A stretch of DNA of 18,850 bases from CAMCYM01 sp964405405 (GCA_964405405.1 CAYONT010000039.1:1-18850); one strand, 5' to 3'. Shown: positions 8,190-16,726, counted from the stretch's first letter. Program-made: numbers and translations. The notes: generated by a model not told the origin, from the sequence alone.

Positions 8190-9262
8190 CGGAAATCCTC
8201 TCCGGGCTGGATGTTCTGCAGCGTCTTCAAGATGAGCCGGATACAGTTCTCCACGTCGTCACGGTGGACCATCTCGACGGTGGTGTGCATGTAGCGCAGA
8301 GGCAACGAAATCAGGGCACTGGGCACTCCCATGTTCGAGTAGGCAAAGGCATCCGTGTCCGTTCCCGTGAACCGGCTCACAGCCATCCGCTGGAAGGGAA
8401 TCTTTTCCGCTTCCGCCGTTTGGATGATGCGCTTGAGCAGGTTGTTCTGCACAGCGGGGCCATACGTAACCCCAGGTCCTTTGCCCGCAGCCACATCCCC
8501 CTGTTCGATTTTGTTCATCAACGGCGTCTGCGTGCAGTGGGTCACATCGGTCACGATGGCCACGTCTGGCTGGATGCGCTCCGCAATCATTTCGGCACCC
8601 CGCAGCCCGATTTCCTCTTGCACCGAGTTGGTGATGTAGAGTCCGAAAGGCAACTTGATGCCTTCTTCGTGCAACAACCGGGCGACTTCGGCAATCATGA
8701 ATCCTCCGGCACGGTTGTCCAGGGCACGCCCCACATACCAGTCCTTGTTCAGCACCATGAACGTGTCCTCATAGGTCACCACGCAACCCACGTGGATGCC
8801 CATGGACTCCACTTCCGCCTTGTCCTTGGCTCCGACATCCAAGAAGAGGTTCTTGAACGAAGGTGCAGGTTCCTTGCCCGGTTCGCGCACGTGGATGGCC
8901 GGCCAACCGAACACCCCCTTCACCGTTCCCTTCTCCGTATGGATGTCTACACGCTTGGACGGCGCGATCTGGTGGTCGCTGCCCCCATTGCGGCGCAGGT
9001 AGATGTAACCGTCGTTGGTGATGTAATGGACGAAGAAACTGATCTCATCCGCATGCGCTTCGATCACCACCTTGTAGGGAGCATCCGGCTGAATGACTCC
9101 CACAGCGGTGCCGTAACTGTCGATGATGGTGGTGTCGATGTAGGGCCGGATGTAGTCAAGCCAAATCTGCTGCCCCCCGCTCTCGAATCCCGTCGGACTG
9201 GGGTTGTTCAGGTACGCCTCCAGAAACTTTTCCGACTTGCGGGTGATGATCTTCTTTGCCAT
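8177..9262 (-). CDS. M42 family metallo-aminopeptidase
   Basis: A 361-aa protein, normal length for peptidase family M42 (glutamyl/leucyl aminopeptidases, some originally described as endoglucanases). Metal and catalytic residues are all visible: H70 in IEAHADE, D182 in RALDNRAGG, E216/E217 in SVQEEIG, D239 in IVTDVTH and H326 in LRYMHTTVEM. GGSDHQIAPSKRV (93-105) is the typical substrate-channel segment. Family members form dodecameric tetrahedral cytoplasmic particles that trim short peptides using two Zn or Co ions. There is no signal peptide. The start ATG is 4 nt downstream of a -7-like element, so the transcript may be leaderless. It is apparently monocistronic. Confidence 0.95.
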   Translation of the reverse strand: MAKKIITRKSEKFLEAYLNNPSPTGFESGGQQIWLDYIRPYIDTTIIDSYGTAVGVIQPDAPYKVVIEAHADEISFFVHYITNDGYIYLRRNGGSDHQIAPSKRVDIHTEKGTVKGVFGWPAIHVREPGKEPAPSFKNLFLDVGAKDKAEVESMGIHVGCVVTYEDTFMVLNKDWYVGRALDNRAGGFMIAEVARLLHEEGIKLPFGLYITNSVQEEIGLRGAEMIAERIQPDVAIVTDVTHCTQTPLMNKIEQGDVAAGKGPGVTYGPAVQNNLLKRIIQTAEAEKIPFQRMAVSRFTGTDTDAFAYSNMGVPSALISLPLRYMHTTVEMVHRDDVENCIRLILKTLQNIQPGEDFRYLR

Positions 9263-9266
9263 GCCG

Positions 9267-9274
9267 CGAAGTTA
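9267..9274 (-). promoter_or_regulatory. Putative leaderless -7 element for the M42 gene (TAACTTCG)
   Basis: On the minus strand TAACTTCG (one mismatch to TAnnTTTG) is followed by 4 nt and the ATG. A TTTG-like -33 candidate lies about 23 nt upstream of it, slightly further than usual. With Bacteroidota spacing, transcription would start at or beside the start codon. Confidence 0.45.
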
Positions 9275-9309
9275 ATGCCTCGTTCGTGCCGCCGCTGCAA
9301 ATTCCCAAC

Positions 9310-10275
9310 TCATTGACCGAAGAGAAAGGCCAGCGGAACCGGCAGCCGCGCCTGCCAAGCCCGCTCGCTGTGGTCTGCTCCGGGATACCGCTCGGAAACC
9401 CAACGCAACCCCGGTGGTGCTCCGGCCCTGAGCGAAGCATCCACCCGATCCTGAAGCGGAGGATACAGCGCGTCCAACGTGGCATCTCCGCAGTCCATGT
9501 AAAGCTTGTGGTCCCTGAGCAGCGGCAGTTTGCGGGCCAAATACCCCAAAAAAACCTCCGGCACCGGGTTGTCGTCCACTGTGAACACCCCCGGCCAATG
9601 GGTCGACAAACAGGCAGCACCCCCAAACACTTCCGGATACGAACACAGCCCGTACAGCGAAATCAGTCCGCCCATGCTGCTGCCCGCCAGGTACGTGCTC
9701 CCGGCATCCGTTCGCACTGGGTAGCGGGCATCGATGAAGGGCTTGAGTTCCTCCACCAAGAAGGCGAGGTACGCATCCGATTCCGGCACGAAGTCCCCAC
9801 CGTCTCCGCGACCCGCCGCCTTCAATTGGGCTGAGACCCACCCCTGCTCGGCGGCCGACAGGTCCCCCCAAGGCTCCGCAGGAAAGTACTCCGCATGCCG
9901 CCGCGCCCCGGCATTCGCCACCCCCACCACGAGGAACGGCGCTACCTCGCCCCCTGCTTGCAACCGCGGCGCCACCTCATCGACCTCCCAGGCCTGTCCG
10001 TTCCAAGTCGACCCCGCGTCGAAGAGCATTTGGCCATCGTGCATATAAAGAACCTGAAACCGCGTCGTGTCAGGCAAACGGGTGGGAACCCAGATCACGA
10101 CCTCGCGTGAGACCACATGCTGCGACGGGAAGTCCGGAAAGCGATCCAGCCGGCCCCCAGCCCCCGCCACGGGCTCCGTCCCCCCCGCACCGGGACCTTG
10201 CGCGACCGCCGTCCCACCGGCCGCAACGACCACCGCCAGAAGCCCCCTTCCCCAATGGCGGAACTCAGAGCGCAT
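9310..10275 (-). CDS. Secreted alpha/beta-hydrolase esterase (esterase D/Fes-like family)
   Basis: A 321-aa protein. Residues 1-25 form a signal peptide (basic start, LLAVVVAAGGTAVAQ, cleavage probably after AVAQ). The mature enzyme has the 'putative esterase' pattern: VLYMHDGQMLFD (75-86), YLAFLVEELKPFIDARYPV (169-187), the nucleophile elbow AGSSMGG with S200, a likely acid D264 in DCGDATLD, and H302 in GADHSERAW. The reaction is hydrolysis of a carboxylic ester; the natural substrate is unknown. Its start overlaps the end of the acyl-CoA dehydrogenase gene by 11 bp, so it is the promoter-distal gene of the beta-oxidation operon. A role in freeing acyl chains outside the cytoplasm would fit that position, but this is inference. 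Confidence 0.85.
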   Translation of the reverse strand: MRSEFRHWGRGLLAVVVAAGGTAVAQGPGAGGTEPVAGAGGRLDRFPDFPSQHVVSREVVIWVPTRLPDTTRFQVLYMHDGQMLFDAGSTWNGQAWEVDEVAPRLQAGGEVAPFLVVGVANAGARRHAEYFPAEPWGDLSAAEQGWVSAQLKAAGRGDGGDFVPESDAYLAFLVEELKPFIDARYPVRTDAGSTYLAGSSMGGLISLYGLCSYPEVFGGAACLSTHWPGVFTVDDNPVPEVFLGYLARKLPLLRDHKLYMDCGDATLDALYPPLQDRVDASLRAGAPPGLRWVSERYPGADHSERAWQARLPVPLAFLFGQ

Positions 10276-12046
10276 ACCCGCCGGCCTCGATGAGGTGCAG
10301 GGCGATGCGCTGCCGCGCTTCCTTCACGTTGAACTCGTCCGACTTGCAGAAACGCTTCAGCCCCAGCATCATCATCTTCAGCTCGTCCCCCGAAGCGAAG
10401 GAGAGCAGCGCCTCCCGGCCCGCCGAGTGCATCCATTCTGCGGCCTCATAGGTGTACACCCGCATGATGTCCGTTTGGATGCCCACGGCGTCGGCACCCC
10501 GGAGCGCGGCCAACTTTTGAACCCGCAGCACCGTGGATTCCGCCGTGTACGTCCAGATCGCCATGTCTGCGATGTTCATCAGGATCTCCTGCTCTTTCGC
10601 CAATGACATCATCAGCTTCTGCGCCGCCGCTCCCGCCACCAGCAACACCGCCTTCTTGAAACCCCGGATGTGGGCGAGGTGGGCCTCAAACACGTCCGAG
10701 GGGGCGCTGCCGAATTCCGGGATGCCCGTCAGTTCCTTGACCACGGCCATGGCAGGCGTCATCAGGTCCATCTCTCCCTTCATCGCCTTCTTCAAGATCA
10801 TGTCCACCGTGAGCATCCGGTTGATTTCGTTGGTGCCCTCGAAGATGCGGTTGATGCGGGCGTCCCGGAAGGCACGCTCGGCGCGGGTTTCGGCGCTGTA
10901 GCCCATGCCTCCATGGATTTGGACTGCCTCATCCACGACATAATCAATCACTTCCGAGCCGAGCACCTTCATCATGGCGCATTCCGGCGCATAGTCGGCG
11001 ATGCCCTGTAAGGTCGCTTCCCCGTGCGGAACCCCGGCGGCCTTGAGGGCCGAGATGGCGTCCTCGATGTTCTGTGTGGCCCGGTAAATGGCCGCTTCGC
11101 ACGTGTAGATGCGCAGGGCGCTTTCTGCCAGTTTGTATCGGATGGCGCCGTACTTCGAAATGGAACGGCCAAACTGCTCACGATCCAAGGCGTACTTCAC
11201 CGACCCGGTCACGGCCTCCTTCGCGGCCCCCATCACCGCGCCACCGAGCTTGATGCGTCCGATGTTCAAGATGTTCACGGCGATTTTGAACCCCTTCTGC
11301 CGCTCGTACAGCAGGTTTTCCACCGGAACCAAGACATCGTTGAAGAAGATTTGGCGCGTGGAGGAGCCCTTGATGCCCATCTTCTTTTCTTCGGGATTCT
11401 TGGTGATTCCGGGGCTATGGCCGTCCACAATGAACGCGGTCAAGTTCTCGTCGTCATCGATTTTCGCGAAGACAATCATGACATCGGCGAATCCGCCGTT
11501 GGTGATCCACATCTTCTGGCCGTTCAGAACGTAGTGGCGGCCATCTGGGGTCAACGTGGCGCGGGTCTTGCCGCTGTTGGCGTCGGAACCGGCGCCGGGC
11601 TCAGTCAAGCAATAGCATCCCTTCAGTACGCCCGAGGCCAGCCCCGGAATCCACTGCTGCTTCTGGGCGTCATTCCCGTAGTACAGGATGGGCAGGGTGC
11701 CGATGCCGGTGTGCGCGGAGAAGCTCACGCTGTACGCATGGGCGCCTCCGATGGCCTCCGTGATGAGCATGGTGGTTTTGAAGTCCAAACCCAGCCCACC
11801 CAACTCCTCAGGCACGGAACTGCCGAGCAATCCCAAGGCCCCGGCCTCCTCCATGAGTTGGGGCACGAGCCCCTCCTCTTGCGCGTCGATGCGGTCGAGC
11901 ACGGGCACGACCCGTTTCTCCACGAATTCGAGGGTCATCTGCTTCATCATCAGTTGTTCCTCGGTCCATTCTTCGGGGATGAAGATGTCTTGGAAGGAGA
12001 CGTCGCGGATCAAAAATTCTCCGCCGCGGATGGCTTGCTGGGACAT
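10265..12046 (-). CDS. Acyl-CoA dehydrogenase (VLCAD-like, 593 aa)
   Basis: FAD-dependent oxidation of acyl-CoA to trans-2-enoyl-CoA, the first step of beta-oxidation. The length (593 aa) places it with the longer VLCAD/ACAD9-like enzymes that have an extra C-terminal helical domain, rather than the 380-aa short-chain type. Motifs: CYCLTEPGAGSDA (144-156), VLNGQKMWITNGG (173-185), VQIHGGMGYS (375-384), and RIFEGTNEINR (400-410) with the catalytic base E403. Residues 430-593 form the extension. The product feeds the FadB-like fusion and the thiolase encoded just upstream. It lies 45 bp after the thiolase and overlaps the esterase start by 11 bp. Electrons would pass to ETF, which is not encoded in the window. 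Confidence 0.95.
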   Translation of the reverse strand: MSQQAIRGGEFLIRDVSFQDIFIPEEWTEEQLMMKQMTLEFVEKRVVPVLDRIDAQEEGLVPQLMEEAGALGLLGSSVPEELGGLGLDFKTTMLITEAIGGAHAYSVSFSAHTGIGTLPILYYGNDAQKQQWIPGLASGVLKGCYCLTEPGAGSDANSGKTRATLTPDGRHYVLNGQKMWITNGGFADVMIVFAKIDDDENLTAFIVDGHSPGITKNPEEKKMGIKGSSTRQIFFNDVLVPVENLLYERQKGFKIAVNILNIGRIKLGGAVMGAAKEAVTGSVKYALDREQFGRSISKYGAIRYKLAESALRIYTCEAAIYRATQNIEDAISALKAAGVPHGEATLQGIADYAPECAMMKVLGSEVIDYVVDEAVQIHGGMGYSAETRAERAFRDARINRIFEGTNEINRMLTVDMILKKAMKGEMDLMTPAMAVVKELTGIPEFGSAPSDVFEAHLAHIRGFKKAVLLVAGAAAQKLMMSLAKEQEILMNIADMAIWTYTAESTVLRVQKLAALRGADAVGIQTDIMRVYTYEAAEWMHSAGREALLSFASGDELKMMMLGLKRFCKSDEFNVKEARQRIALHLIEAGGYAL

Positions 12047-12091
12047 GGGATACGGGAATAGAAAGGGGTAAACAACAGGATATACGGAGGG

Positions 12092-13270
12092 TCAGGAAAG
12101 AAGTTCGAAGATGCCGGCGGCGCCTTGGCCCGTACCGACGCACATGGTGACGGCACCGTAGCTTCCGCCGGTTCGCCGCAGTTCGTGCAGGAGCTGGACG
12201 GTGAGCTTGGTACCCGTACAGCCGAGCGGATGCCCCAGGGCGATGGCGCCGCCATTGGGGTTGACCTTGTCGGGATCCAAGCCCAACTTTCGAATGATGG
12301 CCACCGATTGGGAGGCAAAGGCCTCGTTCAATTCAACGGCGGCCAGGTCCTGCATCGAGACCCCGGCCTTGCGCAGCGCTTCGGGCAGCGCGTAAATGGG
12401 GCCTACCCCCATGATGCGCGGCGCCAGGCCGCTGACATGGTAGCCGGCCAGCCGCGCCAGCGGCGCGACGTTCAACTCCTGGAGCATCCGCTCACTGACC
12501 ACCAGCACGAAGGCGGCACCGTCCGAAGTCTGCGAGCTGTTTCCGGCCGTAACCGAACCCCCGGCGGCGAACACCGGCTTGAGCCGGGCCAGCCCCTCGG
12601 GCGATGTGTCCCGACGCACCCCCTCGTCCACCTCCACAACCGCGGTGCGCTCCTGGCGGCGCTCATCGCCGTCGAGGTACACCTCCCGCACCGTCACCGG
12701 TGCGATGCCCGGCGCAAACCGCCCCGCATCGATGGCGGCCGCCGCCCGCCGGTGGCTCTCCGCTGCGAAGGCGTCCTGCGCCTCACGCCCCACCTCAAAC
12801 TCCTTCGCCACCGCCTCGGCTGTCAACCCCATGCCCCAGTACCACTCCGGATGCGCCTTCGCCACCCGGGCATTGGGCGTGATGCGCCAGCCTCCAAACG
12901 GGATGGGCGACATCGACTCGATGCCTCCGGCCACCACCACGTCCGCCAGCCCCGCGTGGATCTTCGCTGAGGCGAGGGCGATGGCCTCCAACCCCGACGC
13001 ACAGTATCGGTTCACCGTCATCCCGGGCACCTTGTCCGTGTCCAGCCCCATGAGGCTGACCATTCGGCCCAGGTTGAGCCCTTGCTCCGCCTCCGGCGTG
13101 GCATTGCCCACGATGACATCGTCAATCCGTGCCGCGTCCAACTGCGGAAAATCCAACATGAGCCGGCGGAGCACCTGCTCCCCCAGGTCGTCCGGACGCA
13201 GGTTGCGAAACCCGCCCCGTCCACTCCGGGCCACGGCGCTGCGGTAACCCCCAATGATGTATGCCTTCAT
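12092..13270 (-). CDS. fadA: Acetyl-CoA C-acyltransferase (thiolase)
   Basis: A 392-aa thiolase catalysing CoA-dependent cleavage of 3-ketoacyl-CoA to acetyl-CoA and a shortened acyl-CoA. The three active-site blocks are present: nucleophile C90 in NRYCASGLEAI, H347 in GGAIALGHPLGCTG and C377 in TMCVGTGQGAA; NEAF (315-318) is also conserved. The length is typical. It starts 6 bp after the FadB-like gene stop and is followed 45 bp later by the acyl-CoA dehydrogenase, so the three enzymes form one transcription unit. The symbol fadA is used in the functional sense (degradative thiolase, inferred from context); a biosynthetic acetoacetyl-CoA thiolase is less likely here. Confidence 0.94.
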   Translation of the reverse strand: MKAYIIGGYRSAVARSGRGGFRNLRPDDLGEQVLRRLMLDFPQLDAARIDDVIVGNATPEAEQGLNLGRMVSLMGLDTDKVPGMTVNRYCASGLEAIALASAKIHAGLADVVVAGGIESMSPIPFGGWRITPNARVAKAHPEWYWGMGLTAEAVAKEFEVGREAQDAFAAESHRRAAAAIDAGRFAPGIAPVTVREVYLDGDERRQERTAVVEVDEGVRRDTSPEGLARLKPVFAAGGSVTAGNSSQTSDGAAFVLVVSERMLQELNVAPLARLAGYHVSGLAPRIMGVGPIYALPEALRKAGVSMQDLAAVELNEAFASQSVAIIRKLGLDPDKVNPNGGAIALGHPLGCTGTKLTVQLLHELRRTGGSYGAVTMCVGTGQGAAGIFELLS

Positions 13271-13276
13271 GATGAA

Positions 13277-15655
13277 TCAGTTGCGAAGGATTTTGCCTTG
13301 TTGAATGAGTGACTGCATGCGCTCGAGCGTCTTGCGCTCCATGCACAGTTCTAGGAATGCCCGACGTTCCAGGTCCAGCAGGTACTGTTCGCTGACCCGG
13401 GTGCGTTCCGTCAAATCGCCCCCGCTCAACACATACCCCAGCTTCTCGCTGATGAGCTGGTCGTGCGTGCTGATGTAGCCTCCGCTTTGCATGCTGTGCG
13501 CCCCGACATAGACGAGGCCCAGGCCCTCGTTGCCGGACACCAGCACATCCCGCCGTTCCTGGGGACGAACATAGCCCGCCTCGGCGAGCTCCAGCGCCGC
13601 CCGTTTTGCCCGGGCCAGTTGGTCCCGGCGGTTCACCACCACCTCATCTAGCCCGTCCCGCAGGTACCCCAACGAGAACGCCTCGTGCGCCGAGGTGGAC
13701 ACCTTCGCCTGCCCAATGGTCAGGAACCGTTCCCGGATGCGGTTCGTTCGGATGTCCCCTTCGCGGAGTTCGTCGGAGAGCCGCAGCGCAAATTCCTTCG
13801 TACCTCCGCCCGCGGGGATGACCCCGATGCCGAATTCCACCAAGCCCATGTAGGTTTCCGCGTGCGCCACCACCTTGTCAGCGTGCAGGCACAATTCACA
13901 TCCGCCGCCCAAGGCCAAACCATGCGGCGCAGCCACCACCGGCACCCCGCTGTAGCGCATGCGCATCATGGTCTTCTGGAACATGCGCACCGCAAAGTCC
14001 AGTTGCTCCCATTCTTGCTCCACGGCCAGCATGAAAATCATCCCCACGTTCGCCCCAGCACTGAACTGGGCACCCTCGTTGGAAACGACCACCCCACGCC
14101 AGCGGTCGGGCTGCGCCTCTGCCAGGTCGATGGCGTGGTTGAGCCCCTCGAGCACCTCCCCACCGATGCTGTTCATCTTCGTGTGGAAGGACACATTCAG
14201 GATGCCATCTCCCAGGTCGTGCAACGTGGTTCCGCTGTTTGACCAAACCCGGGCCGAAGCGGGCAACCAGGCCAGCGACAGGCGTCCCGCCTGCCCCGGA
14301 ATGTCCTCGTAGCGATCGGTCGCTGGGTTCCAGCACTGCCGTACCCCGTTTTCGACCCGGTAGAACGCAGTCGCCCCGAGCGACTCCATCCGCACCACCC
14401 AATCGGCCACCGTTCCGCCATTCGCCGCGATGGCCTCCCGGCCGGCCGCCCAACCCAAGGCGTCCCAGGTTTCAAAAGCCCCGAGCTCCCAGCCGAACCC
14501 AGCGCGCAGCGCGTCGTCAATGGCGTGCGGCCGGTCGGCGATTTCCGGCACCCGGTGCGTGACGTACGCGAAGACGTCGGCGAAGATCCGCCGGTAGAAC
14601 GCCCCCGCTGCATCCGTCCCGGCGAACAGGACTTGCATCCTTGCCCCGAGGTCGTCCACCGCCTTCGCCGCCTCGAGCGTGGCAAAGCGCACCTTCTCCT
14701 GCGGCCGGTATTCCCCCGAACCCAGGTCCAGGGCCAAGATCTCGCTCGCGCCATCGCCCCCCGTGACCTTCTTGTAGAATCCGGCACCGGATTTGGCCCC
14801 CAGCCGACCGCTGTCCAGCAGCTGCTGCACGAAGGCCGGCACCGCAAACACGTCCCGCCGCTCATCCCCGGGACAGTGCGCCGCCACCCCGTTCGCCACA
14901 TGGACCAGGGTATCCAGCCCCACCACGTCGCACGTCCGGAACGTGGCACTCTTGGGCCGTCCCATCACCGGGCCGGTGAGCTTGTCCACCTGCTCGACCG
15001 TCAGTCCCATCTCCGCCACGGTGTGAAACAGGGCCTGGATCGCAAAGACCCCGACCCGGTTCGCAATGAAAGCCGGCGTGTCCTTGCACAGCACGACCTG
15101 CTTGCCCAGCACCTTCTCGCCGAACCGCACAAAGAAATCCAGCACCTCGGGAGCCGTCTCAGGCCCCGGAATCACCTCCAGCAGCGGCAGATAGCGCGGC
15201 GGATTGAAGAAATGCGTTCCGCAGAAATGCCGCTGAAAATCCGCCGACCGGCCCGCCGAAAGCTGCGCCATCGGTATGCCGCTCGTGTTTGTCGTCACCA
15301 GCGTCCCCGGGCGGCGGTATTGCTCCACCCGCTCGAACAGCTGCTGCTTGATGTCCAGCCGTTCCACCACCACTTCGATGATCCAATCGCATTCCGCGAT
15401 TTGGGCCAAATCGTCTTCAAAATTGCCCGTCCGCACCCGGTCTGCAAACCGAGGCACGTACAGCGGCGAGGGGTTCGATTTCAGGGCCTCCGCCAGGTGG
15501 CCTGCGGCAATCCCATTGCGGGGTCCGCTGGGCGCGGGCAGGTCCAGCAGCAACACGCGGCTGCCGGTTTGGGCCAAATGGCATGCAATGCGTGACCCCA
15601 TGACGCCAGAACCGAGGACGGCGACTTGCTGGATGCGGTGGAAGGGAATGGTCAT
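13277..15655 (-). CDS. FadB/FadJ-like fusion: 3-hydroxyacyl-CoA dehydrogenase plus enoyl-CoA hydratase
   Basis: A 792-aa bifunctional enzyme with the dehydrogenase at the N terminus and the hydratase at the C terminus, the reverse of E. coli FadB and typical of Bacteroidota. Residues 10-30 are the NAD Rossmann loop (VLGSGVMGS). H148 and E160 (GTHFFNPPRYLPLLE) form the dehydrogenase catalytic pair. A long central region to about 480 contains the C-terminal 3HCDH modules (SGAGFYKK). In the crotonase part (about 485-690), FSAGANVG (531-538) is the oxyanion segment, and E587 (GGGCEL) with E607 (GLVEFGIG) are the two acid/base glutamates. Both activities therefore look intact. The ATG at 15653-15655 directly precedes the Rossmann strand; an in-frame ATG 30 bp upstream overlaps the preceding gene, and the open frame running to 15916 is antisense noise. 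It starts 7 bp after the upstream stop. Confidence 0.94.
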   Translation of the reverse strand: MTIPFHRIQQVAVLGSGVMGSRIACHLAQTGSRVLLLDLPAPSGPRNGIAAGHLAEALKSNPSPLYVPRFADRVRTGNFEDDLAQIAECDWIIEVVVERLDIKQQLFERVEQYRRPGTLVTTNTSGIPMAQLSAGRSADFQRHFCGTHFFNPPRYLPLLEVIPGPETAPEVLDFFVRFGEKVLGKQVVLCKDTPAFIANRVGVFAIQALFHTVAEMGLTVEQVDKLTGPVMGRPKSATFRTCDVVGLDTLVHVANGVAAHCPGDERRDVFAVPAFVQQLLDSGRLGAKSGAGFYKKVTGGDGASEILALDLGSGEYRPQEKVRFATLEAAKAVDDLGARMQVLFAGTDAAGAFYRRIFADVFAYVTHRVPEIADRPHAIDDALRAGFGWELGAFETWDALGWAAGREAIAANGGTVADWVVRMESLGATAFYRVENGVRQCWNPATDRYEDIPGQAGRLSLAWLPASARVWSNSGTTLHDLGDGILNVSFHTKMNSIGGEVLEGLNHAIDLAEAQPDRWRGVVVSNEGAQFSAGANVGMIFMLAVEQEWEQLDFAVRMFQKTMMRMRYSGVPVVAAPHGLALGGGCELCLHADKVVAHAETYMGLVEFGIGVIPAGGGTKEFALRLSDELREGDIRTNRIRERFLTIGQAKVSTSAHEAFSLGYLRDGLDEVVVNRRDQLARAKRAALELAEAGYVRPQERRDVLVSGNEGLGLVYVGAHSMQSGGYISTHDQLISEKLGYVLSGGDLTERTRVSEQYLLDLERRAFLELCMERKTLERMQSLIQQGKILRN

Positions 15656-15662
15656 GGTTCGT

Positions 15663-16196
15663 TCAGTGGTGTTCGGATTCATGTTCCGACGCTGCGTGGT
15701 CGTCGCCCGCGTGGTCGTCGCCCGCAGGTGCGACCCGGTCAGCAGGGTGGGAGGCGTCGGGGCGGATTTCGGTGTGCCGGATTTCGCCGCCAGAAAGCCC
15801 GGCGCGGGTGGCAAAGAACAGGGTGGGCAAGGCGGCCACGGCCACGGCCAAGACCCAGCGGTTGGGCGCCCAGCGACGCCGAACATGGGCCACCCAGGCG
15901 ACCAACGCAAGGGCACCCAGGACGTAGGAACTCACCGCATAACGCTCTGCTACCTCCTCGTGGTGCTCGGCATAGGCCTCCTCCCACCAAACCTGGGATT
16001 CGAGGGATTCCTCTGCTTGCTCCCCCGTGAACATGGCCAGCGGCGTGGACAGGGTTCCGACCACCAAAACCGCCAGGGCGGTGCGTTGGATGGCGTCAGA
16101 ACGCAGGAGGTAGCCTGCGGCCAGCAGGGCACAGCCCAGGAAGGGCAGCAGGATGGGCAGGTGGTTCACCAGCAGGTGAAGGTGGGCAGCATTCAT
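15663..16196 (-). CDS. DUF2231-like membrane protein with His/Asp-rich tail
   Basis: A 177-aa integral membrane protein with four predicted helices (about 8-31, 36-57, 86-104, 112-130). The N terminus HLHLLVNHLPILLPFLG fits the DUF2231-type 'NH-PI' motif; other likely conserved spots are FTGEQAEE (56-63), EHHEEVAERY (77-86) and GLSGGEIRHTEIR (133-145). The last 28 residues are packed with His, Asp and Glu, as expected for a metal-binding tail. The function is unknown; histidines at membrane edges suggest metal or haem handling. Its ATG overlaps the marR stop by 4 bp and the FadB-like gene follows after 7 bp, so it is co-expressed with fatty-acid oxidation. A link to electron transfer from acyl-CoA oxidation is speculation. 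Confidence 0.72.
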   Translation of the reverse strand: MNAAHLHLLVNHLPILLPFLGCALLAAGYLLRSDAIQRTALAVLVVGTLSTPLAMFTGEQAEESLESQVWWEEAYAEHHEEVAERYAVSSYVLGALALVAWVAHVRRRWAPNRWVLAVAVAALPTLFFATRAGLSGGEIRHTEIRPDASHPADRVAPAGDDHAGDDHAASEHESEHH

Positions 16197-16642
16197 GCGG
16201 GATGGGATGGAAATAGCTGGGTGGAATCGTCGAGTACTTCGTTCAGGCGGCGGAGGTCGCCCAACAGACGGTCAAAGGTGGCATCGCCGAGGTGTTTGCG
16301 GAGCCGGAGGTTCACCCCGACCACGAGGTCGCGGGCTTCCCGCCGCGCGTCGACGCCCTGTGGGGTCAGGAAGACCCGGACGGTGCGGCGGTTGGCGGCG
16401 TCCTTCCGCCGCTCGATGAGCCCCATGGCCTCCATCCCCTTGAGGGTCCGGGAGAGCGAGGTGGGCTCCATCCCCATCTTCGGCCCCAACTTGGTCGAGG
16501 GCGTTCCGCCGCGCTCCGTGTGGAGTAGGACGAAGACATAGGCGAGCGGAATGCCTCGCCTTTCAGCCTCCCCGCTGTACGCCCGGGCCAGTTTTGCCCA
16601 GCCCCAGCGCAGGTGAAAATCGATGGTCTCCGTGGGATGCAT
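16193..16642 (-). CDS. MarR-family transcriptional regulator
   Basis: A 149-aa protein of normal MarR length. The winged helix lies at about 45-105: STKLGPKMGMEPTSLSRTLK (helix-turn-helix, 49-68), GMEAMGLIERRKD, then NRRTVRVFLTPQG (wing). Helices at both ends form the dimer interface. It is the first gene of the beta-oxidation operon and overlaps the next gene by 4 bp. A 24-bp palindrome begins 19 bp upstream of its ATG, so it probably represses its own operon and is released by an acyl-CoA or fatty acid; the ligand is inferred from the genes it heads. The start ATG is 4 nt from a -7-like element, so the mRNA may be leaderless. Confidence 0.92.
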   Translation of the reverse strand: MHPTETIDFHLRWGWAKLARAYSGEAERRGIPLAYVFVLLHTERGGTPSTKLGPKMGMEPTSLSRTLKGMEAMGLIERRKDAANRRTVRVFLTPQGVDARREARDLVVGVNLRLRKHLGDATFDRLLGDLRRLNEVLDDSTQLFPSHPA

Positions 16643-16646
16643 GCGG

Positions 16647-16654
16647 CCAATTTA
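16647..16654 (-). promoter_or_regulatory. Putative -7 element of the marR–fad operon (TAAATTGG)
   Basis: On the minus strand TAAATTGG, one mismatch to TAnnTTTG, is followed by 4 nt and the marR ATG. The upstream palindrome (16661-16684) would then fill the region between the -7 and -33 elements, the expected place for a repressor site. Confidence 0.45.
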
Positions 16655-16660
16655 CACGGA

Positions 16661-16684
16661 AAATCCTATGCACGCATAGGATTT
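16661..16684. promoter_or_regulatory. Likely MarR operator: perfect 24-bp palindrome
   Basis: The arms AAATCCTATGC and GCATAGGATTT are perfectly complementary over 11 bp around a central AC. MarR dimers usually bind 16-24 bp palindromes overlapping the promoter of their own gene, and this site lies 19 bp upstream of the marR start codon. It also lies about 80 bp upstream of the divergent metalloprotease gene, which it could influence. Confidence 0.8.
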
Positions 16685-16726
16685 ATGTTTTTTTTCATCC
16701 CCCTCGGAGTTGTGCAACCGCTGGCG

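Noticed and set aside
7964..9316. 450-codon + strand frame across the M42 gene
   Set aside because: It is antisense to an intact M42 peptidase and has no recognisable motifs.
15656..15916. N-terminal extension of the FadB-like protein
   Set aside because: The added residues are antisense or off-frame to the DUF2231-like gene and low in complexity; the Rossmann strand begins just after the ATG at 15655.
16661..16695. Rho-independent terminator on the + strand (hairpin followed by a T8 tract)
   Set aside because: No + strand gene ends before it; the hairpin is better explained as the MarR operator in a divergent promoter region.
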